64,000 nt of DNA from Ascaris suum (GCA_013433145.1 CM024183.1:5663703-5727702); one strand, 5' to 3'. Shown: positions 25,522-54,651, numbered from the stretch's first letter. The notes: a model not told the origin generated them from the sequence alone. Translations and numbers: made by a program.

Positions 25522-25756
25522 CTCAAAAAGGAATTTTGCTCATTGCGAGGAGCTTCTCGTGTACTTTTCATGTTTCAGCAATTAGAATCATGCGAACCGC
25601 AGCGCTATGAAAGGAGACTAATTTCAAATGTGTTCGTTTAACGTTTTTTCTGATATGAAGGCCATTCCCCCGTCCATCAGCGCTCCTGAGAGTCACCGTT
25701 CATCTGGGCATTCTTTTTCTCGCCAACTGGAAAAGTGCCCTCACAACAACACACCG

Positions 25757-26302
25757 TTATTTAATCTTTTCAGTGCTCTCCTTTCCACCTCCACCCAACA
25801 TTTGAAGATCAGTTAAAAATTTTCTATTCCTACATAAGTAGTGCAACATTTCTAAAGCAAATCTGCAATTATTGAGATTAAGGAAAAGAGGGGTCATGAA
25901 GGTAACTACAATGTGGCGCATGAAATCATAAAAAAAGCTGGATGTGAAAAATAAATGCACCTCAAATGTTTGACTCTTTTTTCGATTACTTTACGCTTGA
26001 AATTGCTGAAAATATCATCGGCTCGAGTTCGTGTGCCGAGCTGACTTCGAAGAAAACATCGCGGCGAGAAGCTCGATCCTTCAACGTTCTCTAAAACTAT
26101 CAATATCTAATACTTACTCAAACAAGATTATTTCTTCCTGGCATTCGAGGGAAAACTCTGCAAAGACGCAGATAAAGCGCCTACTTGCATTGTAACAGAA
26201 GACCCCTTAATGCATTTTTTTGCTTCAACCTCCGAATTCCGACAGCGAGATTGTAATCTTTGAAGAACGTTGAGCACGACTTTGCATTCAGTAGCAACAT
26301 TA
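25757..26302 (-). CDS. Unrecognised gene just upstream of ERCC8, 3' part
   Basis: Exons 26302-26185 (after GTTGTTTAG; donor gtaggc), 26088-25961 (donor gtgcat) and 25862-25757 (after AATTGCAG; TAA) agree in phase and give about 115 residues. Segments include ECKVVLNVLQRLQSRCRNSE, RTRADDIFSNFKRKVIEKRV, ALEMLHYLCRNRKFLTDLQM and the end GGGGKESTEKIK. It is helical and basic in the middle. I do not recognise the family. The middle exon acceptor may be TTTTAG or the AG two bases later; only the latter keeps phase with the previous exon. The stop codon is 236 bp from the first ERCC8 exon on the same strand, a spacing seen in nematode operons. The 5' exons were not found. Confidence 0.5.
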
Positions 26303-26517
26303 CTAAACAACGTCAGCTATCCTCAAGACTGCCGAATTCGGAGGTGTCGCGACTGTGCATGAATGCGAAAAAACAAATAAGTTTGCTGATCGGCCGCTCA
26401 CAAATGTAGCTCATAAAGATATCAAAGTTGGAGTTGCAAAGAAGTGGTGGGCCATAAACTGCCACAGACATCAAATGCAACAAGAAGCAGGGTAAATAAA
26501 CACCCCCTCCTCACCCT

Positions 26518-26529
26518 CCCCCCCCCCCC
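26518..26529 (+). repeat. Poly(C) tract
   Basis: Twelve C preceded by CCCCCTCCTCACCCT. Confidence 0.9.
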
Positions 26530-27845
26530 GAACCTCGGCGATTGTTAAATTGTGAGTTCGATTGTTGAAATGTGACTTCGCTCCTGACGGTTGCATTTCG
26601 TCATCTACGGGTTGATGGTGTATCATCAATGCAGACTGTGTCGTTCGATAATAATAGCCTAGTATAACGCAGTTTTAGCAGCTGATGCTGAAGTTGTCTT
26701 TGTGCAAGAGCTGTGTCACATACACAGCCGCTTCCTTGAACTTCTCTATGCGCCAATGTTTGCTGCTGCCTAAGGGCGTGTAATTTGTCGTTGTCATTGT
26801 GTGCTTATATTGGGTATTTCTGTGATGGCATGCCCCATTGTTGAGGGAGTGGGCGGAAGGTCGTGCGTCTGTTACGTGCATGTTTACCCTCATTTTTTAT
26901 GCCTTATTATGACAATAGAGGTTTAATTACCGAAATTCATGCTGCGGTTCACAGTGCAGCGCCACGGTGCAAACAAGAGGTGTGCACAGCGGAATACAGT
27001 GTTGGGACTGGAAGGCGAACCACCTCAGTAATACATGGCATATTATTGGGTACTGGCAAAGGCGAAAGGTTGTCATTAGTGCAAGCAGGGCGTCATCATT
27101 TGAAGAAGCGTGCAAAACAGGTCGACACTGAATCGAAGCACGGCACATTAGCCCAGGTGTGACGACAGCAAGCAACGGAGTAGCCGCACAATCAACGTCG
27201 GACAACAGTAATACAGACGTTCAAAAGGGTTGTCTTGTTTTGTTCATTTTCGGTGTTTGTTCGCGAACCTTTGAGCACATTTTCACTGCAGGGTGGTCAA
27301 GCTTTTGTTGACCTCTCTAACAACGGGTCAACACAGAAGGTGAACTCCAACTCCGATAATAACAAGTAAAGGTGGAGTAGTAATTGGAGACCTCTACAAA
27401 ACTGCATCCTAATTCATGACTGACTGCTCCTTCAACCAAAACCTTCAATGCCCTTTCCTTGGTAACTTTCGACTGCCGAAGACAAAGGAAAAGGTGTTTT
27501 CTTTGGTGGTGCGCTCACAATGAGAGCTTCGTAACACGCACGTGGCACAGGTGTGAAAAAATATGAAACATCAACGATTGTACTATACGACTGAAACGAA
27601 AGACACACTGCTATCACCAAACCTGCGGTAGGGCTATGTTTAGCAAACTCCGTTTTAAACTGAAATAAAAGCGGAAAAGCTCCGTAAAATAAAACCGACT
27701 AGACAAGGCAAAACTATCAAACAGCTCATTCTCTAGTGACCACCTCGAGAAGGTCATCGATAGCGTTTCAAGCATAACAACTTCTTAACAGACATGTCCG
27801 GGCACTACGTGCAGACAATATTGGACGGGTAGCCTTCTGCAACCA

Positions 27846-27857
27846 CCCCCCCCCCCC
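27846..27857 (+). repeat. Poly(C) tract
   Basis: Twelve C. Confidence 0.9.
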
Positions 27858-30247
27858 TTTCATCCCTTCTAAACCTCACAATTTAACGTTGCATGCACTG
27901 ATCAACATACACCTAAAACTGCAACAAAGAAGCGAATATGAAGTGAAGCGTTGAAACAGAAATACACGCTTACCGCAGCATCGCGTATTTGCTCTGCATT
28001 CACAAGCAAGGATGTCGTGCAGACTGGCATTTGCAGGGAACGTCTGTGCCATTCAACTGCAATTCTATGCTTAATATTACAACAAACTTCATCGGCATAA
28101 CATTGCCACCTAATTATGAATAAAATCTAAAAATTAACAAAAAGAATTGCAATGATAAACACAAGCTATTCATTCCAGAAAAAAACAAAACTTAAGCGAA
28201 CGTGAAGAACCCCTCAATGCGACCATGTGATAGCGCACTGATCTTTAAGGCATTTTGATCGTTAGCAAACCTTATAAATATGTTTTTGACATTTGGGGAC
28301 TGCAAGAAACGCCATCGAGGACAATGGAACAGTGCATCCTGGCGGTATGCACCTTCGGATACATTAAAAAAAACGGAAGGGAAATTGGCTGGCACTCGGA
28401 AAGCGTTGAAGTGGACACACCAAATAATATTATTCTACCGTTTCTGATTTTCCCATTTTCGCGTCCTTACCCTTGTGCCTGGGTAAAATCCAACCCCGTT
28501 CCCCGTCGCCATCAGAAGTGAACTTGGGTTAAGGTCAGATTTAACTCATAACCGTATGGCGACCGGTTAATCCGGTCTGCAGTGGATTGCCTAAGCACAG
28601 CCACATATAAGCCACTAATTGTTAAGGCCGATTCCAGCTGTTCCAGCTGGTTCAACCTAGTTCCCTGCAAGTCTCCGCAACTTCAAGGCTTGCTCACCGT
28701 CCCTCCCGCTTTGGCTTAGCTCTGCTTTGTAAACATTGTCGTACCCCAACACTGAAATCCCCGCCAAACACAACAAATCTGTCCCCCCAAATTCCCACCA
28801 AAGCCAATGCAGCAGCACTTCAAAGCGATTCCACTCGTCCCTATCTCGGCGCTTTGAAGCGTCCAGTGGGCAACGTCGTTCCAGTCTTTACTGCCGCTGA
28901 GCCACTTTTTAGCCATCTAAAGATTCAAATTTTTCGAACTTTTGCAGCTTTCAGATATTGCTTCCACATATCACGAGTGAAAAATAGATGGGGAAGCTGG
29001 CTGGTGATAATTCTTCCTCATCGTTGACCTGTTCTCCAATTGGTGGCATAAAGATTTCGACGAGGTAATGTGCCGGTCATTTTAAGCGCCCAATTCGTTG
29101 TAGAATCCTTGGACTAAAAAGTCATTTCTGCATCCTCAATAAATTTGGAAATTTCTTTTCGGTGTAGTTGTGTGTGGAAAAAAAAATCTGAGCACCATTT
29201 TTCCGTATAGGTTGATCTATACGTTACATTCCATCATATTGCGGAGCTACCGCTCAATTGCGTCGAAATGTACACTAGTCTCCGGTTAGCGCCGAGAAAC
29301 GGAAACCATCACAAGGAGTTCCACCTCCTCGGACTCCGCCCCTTCAATGCAGATTAAGGTAATAAACACCTGCTGATTTATGGTATTTGAGTATATATGA
29401 GGTGCATGGAACGGTCCTAGTGTATGTGGAATGCATATGAAAACCTCGAAAGGACTGTCACGAGAATACGAGGCCTGGTAACATTTGAAAGAAAAGATTA
29501 GTGTTAAGACGAAGGTGAAAGGATTTAGACGTCGCATAAATCTTTCAACAGCATCTCAATTGAAAGTGGTTAGCCATAGCTAATCCTTGCCAGCGTTATC
29601 ATTTGATATGGCGCAAGTGTCCGCTTGGGAATAGAGATCAAAGCAAGCGATCGGAGTCGTATTCTGCACGGTTTTTTTTTTTCCTATCGGCTATGAAATA
29701 TTCATCATATTTTATTAATATTATTTATTTATTTATTTATTCTATTCTTTATTCATTTTCATAATTTTGCTTTTGTATCGATTTACTTCAGAACTTTATT
29801 GACTGATAAGCTATCTTGTAGATAACGATAATAATTTTCGGAGTGCTTGAGCATTTCTGGTGAAAAATTTTTTCTTTGCCCTTCTATTGGATAATTTCTT
29901 CCGTATTGTTTTATCAGCAATTATATGAATTTCCCAGCTATTAAAATATAAAGCTTATTAAAGTCACATCTCCGTTAAATGAAATTATTAAAGGCGTTAA
30001 AATTTATTCCGTATGGATATGTGTTATAAGGAGAAATTAAAATATCATTCATTGCATAGAGACACATCTCTGAAAGCAAATGTAATTTTATTATTCATAG
30101 TGAAAGAGGAGATGAATGAAGAAATCAACAACACAAAATAAGAGTTACTTCAAGATTTTACCAAATGCAGTAATAATCAGGAAATATTATTCATCAAATT
30201 TAAGATGCGGAAGTAATGATGGAATCTGGTTGCTAAAGGTTTGGGGA

Positions 30248-30261
30248 GGGGGGGGGGGGGG
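30248..30261 (+). repeat. Poly(G) tract
   Basis: Fourteen G preceded by GGGGA and followed by AGGAG. Confidence 0.9.
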
Positions 30262-30594
30262 AGGAGAAGTGAAACAAATAAGTGCAATATTTTTTATGCA
30301 AACTGCAATAAATTATATATATTTTACTGCACAATGCAATATTTGCAACATCTCTAGTCATGTAGTATTTGCAGAAAGTGTACAAGAATTTGACAAGACG
30401 AGACTACAACCTATCATTTAGGTGAGAAACCTCATAACGTTATTTATTGCCAAATGATCTTTGCTCCTTTTACGTTAATATAAAATTCATCTCATATCAA
30501 TGGGGTGCTACTTTTATTTGCTTCTTCAATTTTGCATTATTCGAGTCGATGATTGCTCCTAAAAATTAGGGAATTGCAAATTTGTTGCAATGAA

Positions 30595-30600
30595 TTTATT
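30595..30600 (-). terminator. Poly(A) signal AATAAA
   Basis: AATAAA on the - strand, 84 nt past the stop of the lectin gene. Confidence 0.45.
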
Positions 30601-30683
30601 ACAATTGCAAAATGCAACATCCGATCGAGAGTAGAAATGCTCAATATTAGCACTAGAATAATTCATTTCTATGTCTTTCATCT

Positions 30684-38253
<7,570 letters not shown>

Positions 38254-38274
38254 TTTAACTGGTACTAGATGATC

Positions 38275-38284
38275 CTGAAATAAA
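38275..38284 (-). promoter_or_regulatory. Likely spliced-leader acceptor of the lectin gene
   Basis: TTTATTTCAG on the - strand, followed by a 21-nt leader and the ATG at 38253. Confidence 0.55.
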
Positions 38285-39278
38285 GGACTGATAAGGTGTA
38301 GCACAGTTGCAAAGGAGTCGATTTTCCTGGGACGAGGAGTGATTGGGCTGCAAAAGAGAGGAAAATTTGACAACTATTACTGACTCTGAAGCACATAACA
38401 ACACCGCCCTTAAGGATAGAAAGCGGGATACATGAGCATGAACGCAAATAAGACTTTTTTGGCAGTCATCGCCTGGACGGTTAATAGGAAGCTAAACAAA
38501 CTAGGGTGGCTATTTCCATGAGATAATACGAGAAAAGTGGAATTTCGAATTGAAAAAGCATTTATATTTCGTTTTGGAACATATAGGTCCTTTTTAGTAT
38601 CTGAAGTCATCATTCCCCTTAGGAAAGGATTTGTTGACTCTAAATGTTCATACTTCCGTTATAGTCCCTGCCTTGGCCCTACATACAACTAGAAATTTGT
38701 GGATTTTCATCTCTATAGCGCATCTAGAAATTCAGGAGTAATTTTACTAGGTATTTGCTTTCAAAGTATATTGTTGAGTTTAATAAAGAAATTTTGGTCA
38801 TATTGGTGGTTTTATGGATTTTGATTTAAAAGATTTGAAAAGACAAGAAAATAAACACATGCATGAATAGTCCTTACAGTAACAATACAATAACAGTTAC
38901 AGAAGCAGTGACAATAGTAACAAGAGTTAAAGTGCACCATACAAATAGATATGCAGAGAAGTGAATTGTATCTGCAAATTGAAACGAGAGAAATGCCAAT
39001 GAAAGAGATCGCAATAAGGGAACTATAATTGCCTTCAAGGTTATTCGTTTGTGCGAACGACAAACGAGAATTTAACGCGTTTGCAGGAATGAAATTGGTG
39101 ACAGTCGGACGAAGGTGTATTCGAGAAATAGGTATAACCCATCATAGCAGCTGTCAGTAGTTGACCAGTTCTGTTGACCTATATACAAGACAATCATTTA
39201 TCACTTGCCTGAAACGTTGGATGTCAATTCTGAGACACGTTAATTATAGGTTCTTCGATCTCTTGTGAGGGAGGGGTG

Positions 39279-39290
39279 GGGGGGGGGGGG
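39279..39290 (+). repeat. Poly(G) tract
   Basis: Twelve G preceded by GGGAGGGGT and followed by AGGG; potential G-quadruplex. Confidence 0.9.
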
Positions 39291-39663
39291 AGGGAATTTG
39301 CAGACGAAGAGGTCTGTACTAAGGCACATATTTCCAATGATTGAAAACAAAGGAAAAAACATGTCATACTTTGCAAGCAAACCATATCCATGAAATCCGA
39401 AAAAAAAAACGATAATTGTGCGGGCGCAAAACATGCAAGCCTCTCCAATATTTGAATGTTTCTAACTTCTTTCTAAACTGATAGATCAGAGTGAACAATA
39501 ATAGAGGCCACACTATAGAGGAGCCTGGAAGAGTGCCCTACTCGCACTAAATTTCATAAGTTTAGCTTCGATGCACTCTGAACTGAAATTTCTAAACAGG
39601 CATACAAACAGACATACACATACACGCACATACCTATGCACAGACAGGCATGATGTCGCCACA

Positions 39664-39849
39664 ATGCATTTTTGCAAGGCAAATTTGATTGAGACGTTAA
39701 TAAAAGCGACAATACTCGATGAGTTGCACAAATGCGTATTTTGCAATTGCAATAATGACATTCAGTGTGAGATGAATGATTTGGAAAGAAATATTTTTGC
39801 ACTACATCGAATCCGCTTGTCGCTCACTGAACTGAAAAATAATAACTGA
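39664..39849 (+). CDS. Weak candidate ORF or terminal exon
   Basis: Frame ending in ALHRIRLSLTELKNNN at a TGA. A plausible acceptor (GACATTCAG) lies just before CEMNDLERNIF. Composition is protein-like but no other exon was found. It ends 87 bp before the tentative asparaginase start. Confidence 0.25.
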   Translation: MHFCKANLIETLIKATILDELHKCVFCNCNNDIQCEMNDLERNIFALHRIRLSLTELKNNN

Positions 39850-39935
39850 AGATTCGAAGATGTGAGTGGAGTTATAGAGGTAGTAAAGAGCAGAAGCGGG
39901 TGATAGAGATCAGGAGGGTTTTAAGGAGCAGTCGA

Positions 39936-49483
<9,548 letters not shown>

Positions 49484-49560
49484 ACGGCGCCAGCGGTTAA
49501 CTAACTTGCTGACTGAAACAATCAACTAATTATGGAAGGTGCTGCAATATGGAAGCTTAA

Positions 49561-49670
<110 letters not shown>

Positions 49671-49679
49671 CACTACTAG

Positions 49680-49685
49680 AATAAA
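49680..49685 (+). terminator. Poly(A) signal AATAAA
   Basis: AATAAA 197 nt past the asparaginase stop. If used, the (TA)n tract at 49567-49668 is part of the 3' UTR. Confidence 0.4.
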
Positions 49686-51871
49686 TATGTGGTCTGTAAC
49701 GCTTTTATGCAAAAGTGGCCAAAGACTTGTCAAAAAGACAATGGTCGTGTAATGAATGAAGTATATGGGAATCTGTGAATTAAAACTCTGGTGAATTTAT
49801 GCATGGAAGCGTTGATTCAATTCGAATGGCCTATGAATTCGCAAATTCTTTGAAAATTCATTTATATTCTTCAATCTTTGAGAAGTTGTTGACAATGCCT
49901 TATTGACTAAATGAAATGAAAATGTAGCTGAAACGTTCTTACGGTGTCTTTGCAAAAGACTGAAGGAACGGTTATAATTGCATCGCAACAAAAGTATTAT
50001 CGTGAGCTGTTCCGTTTGTCAATTGTCATCGATGGATGGCTAAACCACAGCGAGGAATTCCAAACGAGACTGTGTCAATATAATCTTGCTAACTACTACC
50101 CTCTATTTTCCTCATTCTTAAGTGTGTTCAACTCATCGCTAACATCGCAAAAGAGAAATATGCTATGCTAGGAGAGAACAAAGGGCGAAGACTAATCGGC
50201 TCATATATAAATGCTCTAAATTCAAATTCGTTGCTCTGAATCTTGCTGTGGAGATTTTTCAGAGCAGACATTTTTGCTCTTATTTCGACATATAGCCATC
50301 GACTTTTCTTAGTTGCAATGTCGGTGCCACTTCACTTGATTTAGCGCGTTCAGGATAATCACGCTCACTGTTAGACTCAATAATATTGAAAATTGAGATT
50401 TCATGTTAATACGAGATCTAAGTTCAGTGCCAAGCTTAGAACTCAAGTTGATGGCACTTTATTGAATGTGCAATTATGAAAATCGCATTTGTCGCCGCAC
50501 TGCACAATTCTGCATATAATTCACATCATACTATCTGTCCAATGCACAAAGTTGCAGTTATGGAGGCGATAGCTGACGTAGTCGATCGTAATGCTGATCA
50601 TCAATTCATCATTGTCGTGTGGACTTAGAATAGGAGTTTCGTTGACGGAACAACAACGTAAGAAGAAGGAGAGTAAGCATGACAAAAAGAAGATCCATCA
50701 AATGGGATCGGAGTGAGTGTGCACTGCACCATCAAATGTGCACTGGTCCATCACTCATAACCATCAAATTACTAAATAAATATGCATAGAAAGTGATATT
50801 TCGATTCTAATGGCAAAGAATGAAATCGATATATGCTTCCAATATCATGTGATCGCAATCTCAAATAAATCGATCAAAAACAATTGATGAATTAATTTTC
50901 ATCCGAGAAAAAAATTCCTCTCTCGTTTCATAAATAGCCTCAAATAAGCTTATCATATCGTACTTAGCAAAATTTAATGCTTGATAAATTCGAAATAAAA
51001 TATGAAAGGAGAATGAGAAGATTAATAAAAATTCAAGCATAATCGAATCTATGCAAAGTAATTCTTCTCATATAATAAATAATTCTCTCAAAGGATTTTA
51101 TATAGACATCCATTAAAAACGATAGGAAACCTCCGTAAATTATCAAATATTTGTTGAAAAAGTTATTACATTACAAAATAATACAAACTTTCAATCACTG
51201 CAGTAATTTCGTGAGCATTTCAGTACAACTTTTACTCGTAAAATTCATCGTTGAAAAATTCGATATAAATCAGAAATATTCTATATAATAATATCACATG
51301 ATAATTTATAATTTATCACAAATTATACTCGAAGTAATATTAACAAAGCCAAACTATATGTTATCATTCCACATTTCAGAATTACAGTATTTTGCTCAGT
51401 CAAATCCACATCGATCATTTCATTGCAATTGTTTCTAGCAATTGATTTCTTCATACGGTCAATAATTGTTCCCCGTCATTCAAGTAAAAAACCGGTTGCA
51501 AAAAGCACAAATTGTACTTTTTAGATAACGAGTATGACTATAATTAACTCGCTTCATCAGCATTGGCTGGATTCTCCAAGGAAGGAAATACGTTAAGGTG
51601 TGACTGGCAGAAAGCAGGTAGTTTACAATACATATCATGTTGGTCGTTGTTTTTTGAAAATATTACTTGTATAAATTTGTTAATTTAGGAGCACAGTAAT
51701 TTGCATTGAGCAGCCAATAAGTCTTCTCCAAATAGGTTGTTCCATCCATAAAACTAGTTTATGAGATGCGATCAGACAAGATAGCGTTGCCTGAGGCAAT
51801 GTGATCCATCTATTCGAGCTTGACGTTCGTAATTCTCATCACCCGTTAACAGAAGTAGTACAAAACTCGGC
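49686..51871. other. Gene-poor stretch
   Basis: A + strand frame at 49944-50171 has fairly protein-like composition (QQKYYRELFRLSIVIDGWLN) but no ATG and no clear splice sites. The rest, especially 50.7-51.5 kb, is very AT-rich with nothing readable. Confidence 0.4.
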
Positions 51872-52024
51872 TCAAGAGTTTAAAACAAAAGCTATAACAA
51901 TAGCGAAAAGATGCATTTTAGCAGAAGCACTGCCACGTTGCATTTCTCTCCTCATATCATAGTCCGCTTCATTTTCACTCAATTCTTCGGCTTTTATTCG
52001 CTTCTTATAAGATTCTCGTATTAA
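51872..52024 (-). CDS. Terminal exon with short hydrophobic C-terminus
   Basis: After a strong TTTTTTGCAG acceptor, a phase-0 exon of 50 codons runs to a TGA. It reads LIRESYKKRIKAEELSENEA, then DYDMRREMQRGSASAK, then a hydrophobic end MHLFAIVIAFVLNS. A charged coil followed by a C-terminal hydrophobic stretch suggests a tail-anchored protein, though the stretch (about 10-11 residues) is short. Upstream - strand exons were not settled; a possible one ending ...RDASNATQGA at a gtaaaa donor lies near 52.5 kb. Confidence 0.4.
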   Translation of the reverse strand, partial: LIRESYKKRIKAEELSENEADYDMRREMQRGSASAKMHLFAIVIAFVLNS

Positions 52025-52319
52025 CTGCAAAAAACTTTTTTTATGAATTCATTAAACGCTAAAAACACATAACGACAAGCATTCCTTCCATTAGAGCTGT
52101 TCATCGCAGTAAAATGATTCTATAGAAGGACACTGCACTTTGTATCACACATATGGCACTAATATATCAATTATGACGTTTGAAACGCTACTAACCTGTT
52201 ACTTTTCTTTCAACTCTCCATCCTTCCCTCTCCTTCCTCCCACCTGCTCCCTCAAAGAGATGTAAGAAGATCACTAGGATCAATGATGAATATAGATGAA
52301 AACCGAGCGTAAAAATGAA

Positions 52320-52680
52320 AGGGAAGCCCTAAGACCACCAGACGTCAAGAAAACCATAAAAGAGAACCACCAGGGTCGCCTCGGCTGCAGTTTCTTGAGC
52401 TGGCTGAGATGCGTGGCAATTTGAGGGCAGTTTCTCGAGGCGACGGAATGACATGGGTTTCTTATGCAGTCGACTGGGCATATAGAACGGCAGATGCTTT
52501 GCAGGCAGTTTTTACAGCTCCTTGAGTAGCGTTGGACGCGTCACGCATTGATTCGATCGCGATTTATCAATCGATCAGCAGTGGGCGCGTCTTTAGAATT
52601 TAAAGAAGCAAGACGCCAACAGATGAACGACATTATGCGACATAAGTTAGTGGAGCTGGAATGCGGCCACCTACGGTGAC
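52320..52680. other. Coding-like segment, strand unresolved
   Basis: Both strands are unusually open. The + strand reads FLELAEMRGNLRAVSRGDGM and later SLEFKEARRQQMNDIMRHKL; the - strand reads IESMRDASNATQGAVKTACK and, in another frame, a Cys-rich segment CPVDCIRNPCHSVASRNC. Composition suggests real coding on one strand but I cannot choose. It adjoins the dispersed repeat copy 2, so it may belong to a mobile element. Confidence 0.3.
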
Positions 52681-52769
52681 CTGGTCTGTTCATCAAAATC
52701 TTCCACAGTTTCCCGTCACTGCCTCCTTCTTCCACTCTCTTTGGTACGACCAGTTTATTTATTTATTTC

Positions 52770-53100
52770 AATCAACGGAGCATTCATTACGAATAAATAT
52801 TTCTTCATATCGCTTGCACCTGCATCGACCCAATGATCCTCTGACCCACTTGGCTCCAGCGGTCGTTAGGTCGGCCTCTACTCCATATAGGATGGTCGCC
52901 TGAAGGTTAGGGCTCATCCTCGTCTTCTGCCCGTCGGATGCTGATGAGCCGATTCACCGTCATTCCCTTATGATGCCGAGACTTATCCCACCGCCCTTAC
53001 CCCGATGAGAGCGCGGGGCGAGGCGGCTCGGTTGAGAGGAGCCAACAAGTCTGCTCGGAGCTTCACAACCGACCGCGCAGTGGACAATACAAAACGATGA
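52770..53100 (+). repeat. Dispersed repeat, copy 2
   Basis: GC-richer element with the same block order as 40525-40785, plus about 80 extra bp near its left end. Same orientation. No coding capacity recognised. Confidence 0.75.
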
Positions 53101-53192
53101 AGGCCAGTTTAACTGTTACTGCCATTTACTGCCAGTTTAATTGTTGCTAAATAAGAATAATCCTTTAATCGTGACGTCGTTTGTGAACAATT

Positions 53193-53213
53193 CAGCAGCA
53201 GCAGCAGCAGCAG
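53193..53213 (+). repeat. (CAG)7
   Basis: Seven CAG triplets, not in a supported exon. Confidence 0.95.
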
Positions 53214-53536
53214 ACTTTCCGAAACATACTGAGACAAGTTCTAGTAAAACAATAGGACTGGTCTAAGAGGGGTCCCCAGGTTGCACCGAAGACCTATCTG
53301 TGAAAAGTCATCGATTAATCGGGTATTTCTTTTCGATGCTCAAATTTCGTTTCAAACTTTCAAGTATCTGGCGTACATGGCTATTTTTAGTATCCTCGGA
53401 CGAATATGCTATGTTTATTCACTTGCTATTCAATCGCAGGATTTGTGAGCATCGATGACGAATTGTAACTTATCCCTGCGTATTAATCGTTAGCATTGCG
53501 TTTAAATTAGCGCATTTAAATTACAACTAGTCAGGA

Positions 53537-53571
53537 GGGGCCGGGGTGGGGGAGGGGAGGGGAGGAAGGGG
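53537..53571 (+). repeat. G-rich cluster, predicted G-quadruplex
   Basis: Six runs of at least four G separated by 1-4 nt. It lies about 240 bp past the stop codon (53810) of the - strand 94-aa gene, on the template strand. Confidence 0.8.
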
Positions 53572-53809
53572 ACGCTATTAGACCAATGCATCTGTCATGG
53601 CTCAACAGAAGTCTTGAAATTTCAACAGCGATAATACGTTGATGCAAATAAAACTGTCTAATTTGGTATTCTAAATCATTAGATATTTATACTTATAGTT
53701 CTACTGGCATGTGCTTATTGAATATAAATGTGCAGCAGAAAAGATCTTAGCGCAGCATTACTAGTACTTATTCAAAATGGCCTCAAATGGTAAAAGAGGC
53801 CAAAATGGT

Positions 53810-54649
53810 TCAAAACAAACCTCGGAACTCTTCACATAACATAAAACATCGCGAAATGTCAATTGAAGCCTGAAAAGTCTCTACCAAAACCTATCCCTCT
53901 CCTCTCCTCCTTTCTATTCCTCTAATTTAAGCTAGTGAACAGGATTATATCATAATAAATGAAAATTACTTTGTTTCTATCAGCATAAGAAAATAAAGAA
54001 CCGAAAAGCTGCATACCTCCGCTCGGCCTTCCTTCTCTTCAATGAGTTCGGTGAAATGACTGAAAACGTTCATGACGCTCTCTCTAGCCGCATCAGATGC
54101 ATTCCTTGCCAGCAGGCAATATTCCGCGACGTAGATGCATGTACTCGCTCGATGACTTAAGTACAGGAAATGCTTCTGTAATATCAAGCATCAGGAATGC
54201 GCATTCCGCAAGTGGCACAGGTAGAGAGATGTAAAACTTTGAAGTGGCTGAGACGAGGTAGTTGTACACTTTGCAGGCAAAAAGAATGAAGAATGTAAAC
54301 TGTAAACGGATCCACAGAGGCGTTGATACGTTGTTTTGATGATTGATTATAGAAATAGAAGGTAAAAAATAAATAGGTATCCACAATGAAGTGCGTTGAA
54401 GTTTCAAGTTTTGCGTTACATGTATTTGGAATATATTGCCTTATGGCATTGTTAATTCAACCACCATGCCCTCTTTCAACCATCAGTTGAATTATTTCGA
54501 TTCCTAAACTAACGCATATCTCATTTATTGAACGCTTTATTATCTCGAGTGATTGCTGTTAGTTGAAGCAGTGTTGACGAAACTCTTTCCACATTTGTGT
54601 CTTTCCTTTTTTCCCTTCTTATATATGGAAACGAGCATTTTCTTTTCAT
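53810..54649 (-). CDS. Small unrecognised protein, 94 aa, three exons
   Basis: Exons 54649-54584 (donor gtttcg), 54175-54017 (acceptor GATATTACAG, donor gtatgc) and 53869-53810 (acceptor ACTTTTCAG, TGA), all phase 0. The ATG follows a TTTTCAACTCTAG acceptor by 2 nt, typical of a spliced-leader start. The protein begins basic (MKRKCSFPYIRREKRKDTN) and continues as helices with ASTCIYVAEYCLLARNASDA, NVFSHFTELIEEKEG and CFMLCEEFRGLF. No signal peptide, no recognised family. The middle exon is certain by composition and splice sites; its link to exon 1 rests on phase only, so an exon may be missing. Confidence 0.5.
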
Positions 54650-54651
54650 AG

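Larger units (their letters stand above)
26303..30594. other. Gene-poor, GC-richer intergenic stretch
   Basis: Between the gene upstream of ERCC8 and the 3' end of the lectin gene. From 26.5 to 29.6 kb the sequence is less AT-rich and open frames occur on both strands (for example 26893-26675 -, 28255-28521 +, 28916-28716 -). Overlapping open frames on both strands, few splice signals and short internal repeats suggest decayed mobile DNA, but no transposase or reverse transcriptase motif is readable. Poly(C) runs at 26518-26529 and 27846-27857; poly(G) at 30248-30261; an ATTT run at about 29722-29740. Confidence 0.35.
38285..39935. other. Region between the divergent lectin and asparaginase genes
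   Basis: Holds the shared upstream region of two divergent genes and a poly(G) tract. No other gene is supported except a weak + frame at 39664-39849. Confidence 0.4.

Noticed and set aside
28716..28916. - strand GC-rich frame; another frame there reads RRDRDEWNRF, like RTE-type retrotransposon ends
   Set aside because: Only a few residues match and no reverse transcriptase motif (such as YADD) is visible nearby; too weak to call a mobile element.
29286..29537. 83-aa - strand frame with a signal-peptide-like start
   Set aside because: Single frame in a decayed, GC-richer region with no acceptor before the ATG and no conserved features.
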